This document shows, piece by piece, positions 5,002 to 5,864 of a DNA stretch of 5,864 nt. Origin of the DNA: UBA4644 sp964646225 (GTDB taxonomy: Bacteria; Bacillota; Clostridia; Oscillospirales; Butyricicoccaceae); assembly GCA_964646225.1 (NCBI GenBank), contig CAZYAD010000063.1, forward strand, positions 1 through 5,864, given 5' to 3'. Both the position numbers and the translations under genes were made by a program. The notes beneath the pieces are model-generated. The model did no database searches and had not been told where the DNA came from. It saw only the letters and a list, made by a program, of their open reading frames with translations. Numbering within the stretch: the stretch's first letter is position 1; every line of letters starts with the position of its first letter.

Positions 5002-5006
5002 CCTCC
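5002..5006 (-). promoter_or_regulatory. Ribosome binding site that fixes the degV start at ATA
   Basis: On the minus strand a full GGAGG lies 6 bases before ATA (4993-4995). It is 42 bases from the GTG at 4959, far too distant to serve it. No other GGAGG-like site lies between. Confidence 0.7.
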
Positions 5007-5032
5007 GTTGACTGTTGTTTTACGATGGGAGT

Positions 5033-5061
5033 ATTTTATAACAATCCTCTGACGATGAAAA
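5033..5061 (-). promoter_or_regulatory. Promoter of the degV gene
   Basis: On the minus strand TTTTCA (5056-5061), a 17-base spacer and TAAAAT (5033-5038) form a moderate sigma-A-type promoter. The predicted start near 5026 gives a leader of about 31 bases to the ATA codon with GGAGG in the expected place. Confidence 0.55.
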
Positions 5062-5121
5062 GTCCGGAAAAATAAATTTACAGGCAGCCTTAAGAAAAAA
5101 TTCTGTGAACCCTTCTGTCCC

Positions 5122-5796
5122 TCAGGGCAGGGGAACCACCTCAAAAACGGTGAGGACGCCCTCCCGGACGGTGAAGCGTACATCAAAGCCGGCAAAGGAC
5201 ACGCCGTACCGGCGCTCCGGGTCATCATGGTACTGGGGACGGGGATCCTGACGCAGCACCGCCACGATGCTCTCCCGCTTTTGGGGCGGCAGCAGAGCCA
5301 GCAGCTCCGGGGGAAAGAACACCTCCAGATGGTAGTCCCGCTTTTCGTGGGCAAAGCCGCCCCGGGCCTCCGGGTGGCTGTCCACATAGGGCAGATAGGG
5401 TTTGATGTCATAGATGGGCGTGCCATCCCGCAGATCCACGCCGGAGACATGGATCACCGGACCCTGATGGGCTGTCAGCTCCACCTTTTCCAGCCGAACC
5501 GAGGAAAGACCGATGGGGTTGGGACGGAAAGGAGAGCGGGTGGCAAAGACCCCCACCGCCGTGTTGCCGCCCAGCCGGGGCGGCTTGACGGTGGCAGCCC
5601 AGTGCTGCTTTTCCGGCACCTGAAACTGCCACAGCAGCCAGAGGTAGTCATAGTCCTCCAGCCCCTTCACCGCGTCGGGGCTGCGGTATTCTGGGGCAAA
5701 GACGATGGTCCCCGTCAGCCCCTCTACCAGACCGCTCTGGCGCGGAATGCCGAATTTCTGGGGAAAATCGGTGTGAATATGGGCAATGATATGCAC
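5122..5796 (-). CDS. trmO: tRNA (N6-threonylcarbamoyladenosine37-N6)-methyltransferase TrmO
   Basis: TrmO (YaeB/TsaA) uses S-adenosylmethionine to methylate t6A at position 37 of certain threonine tRNAs, helping decoding of ACY codons. With a GTG start this is 224 residues. Motifs are KFGIPRQSGL (14-23), DYLWLLWQF (50-58), VKPPRLGG (70-77), GVFATRSPFRPNPIGLSS (82-99) and GVDLRDGTPIYDIKPYLPY (119-137), which together form the cofactor and tRNA site of the SPOUT-unrelated beta-barrel methylase. The C-terminal domain with DPRPQYHDD...YG (184-198) is present. GTG 5796 has AGGGAGG at 7-base spacing. ATG 5802 is too close to that site, and TTG 5817 almost coincides with the predicted transcript start. 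No convincing hairpin terminator follows, only a T-run near 5092-5102, so some transcript may continue into degV. Confidence 0.93.
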   Translation of the reverse strand: MHIIAHIHTDFPQKFGIPRQSGLVEGLTGTIVFAPEYRSPDAVKGLEDYDYLWLLWQFQVPEKQHWAATVKPPRLGGNTAVGVFATRSPFRPNPIGLSSVRLEKVELTAHQGPVIHVSGVDLRDGTPIYDIKPYLPYVDSHPEARGGFAHEKRDYHLEVFFPPELLALLPPQKRESIVAVLRQDPRPQYHDDPERRYGVSFAGFDVRFTVREGVLTVFEVVPLP

Positions 5797-5828
5797 GAAC
5801 ATCCCTCCCTGCTGCAAAGCATGGGAAC

Positions 5829-5857
5829 ATTATACGGGATTTTGGGCGGCGGCGCAA
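5829..5857 (-). promoter_or_regulatory. Promoter of trmO
   Basis: On the minus strand TTGCGC (5852-5857), a 17-base spacer and a perfect TATAAT (5829-5834) make a strong vegetative promoter. Transcription would begin near 5822, leaving about 26 bases before GTG 5796. This supports that start over TTG 5817. Confidence 0.75.
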
Positions 5858-5864
5858 GAGGAAA

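Noticed and set aside
5797..5817. TTG or ATG starts of trmO upstream of GTG 5796
   Set aside because: TTG 5817 lies about 5 bases after the predicted transcript start. ATG 5802 is one base from the ribosome site.
1..5864. CRISPR arrays, tRNA genes, insertion sequences, riboswitches
   Set aside because: No regularly spaced repeats, no cloverleaf with a TTC-loop, no transposase frame and no known riboswitch core were seen on either strand.

Overview
The window looks like a chromosomal segment of a GC-rich, endospore-forming member of the Clostridia, probably an Oscillospiraceae/Ruminococcaceae-type gut organism. This rests on the two sporulation genes (gpr, spoIIP), the clostridial-style 5S rRNA 3' end, the C_GCxxG_C_C redox protein and a DegV protein of the type common in that group. 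No genus is assigned.

Layout. Bases 1 to about 52 are the 3' end of a 5S rRNA gene, followed by a strong intrinsic terminator (56-88), so the left edge is the end of an rRNA operon. Bases 90-1257 form a visibly more AT-rich, gene-poor accessory stretch. It holds, on the minus strand, a short secreted Cys-rich protein gene (772-966) and a broken N-terminal piece of an FtsX/MacB-like ABC transporter permease (185-619), separated by a hairpin terminator. From 1258 rightwards the DNA is GC-rich core genome: spoIIP (-), a C_GCxxG_C_C family protein gene (+), gpr (-), rpsT (+), a degV/fakB-type gene (-) and trmO (-).

How the genes fit together. gpr and spoIIP are often neighbours in spore formers (SpoIIP peels septal peptidoglycan during engulfment; GPR degrades small acid-soluble spore proteins at germination). 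Here an opposite-strand C_GCxxG_C_C gene sits between them: it diverges from spoIIP through overlapping promoters and meets gpr tail to tail with the two stop codons directly abutting. rpsT and gpr diverge, with a sigma-A-type promoter for rpsT and a sigma-G-like promoter for gpr. rpsT and degV converge on one bidirectional terminator.

The points most worth attention are an in-frame TGA in the secreted Cys-rich protein, after which the reading frame continues with two more CxxC pairs; a degV gene whose only well-placed start codon is ATA; a compact GPR that lacks the usual propeptide; and the decayed peptide-plus-transporter remnant next to the rRNA operon. I did not find a clearly new multi-gene system. 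The accessory stretch at 90-1257 is the nearest thing to one, and it looks degenerate.
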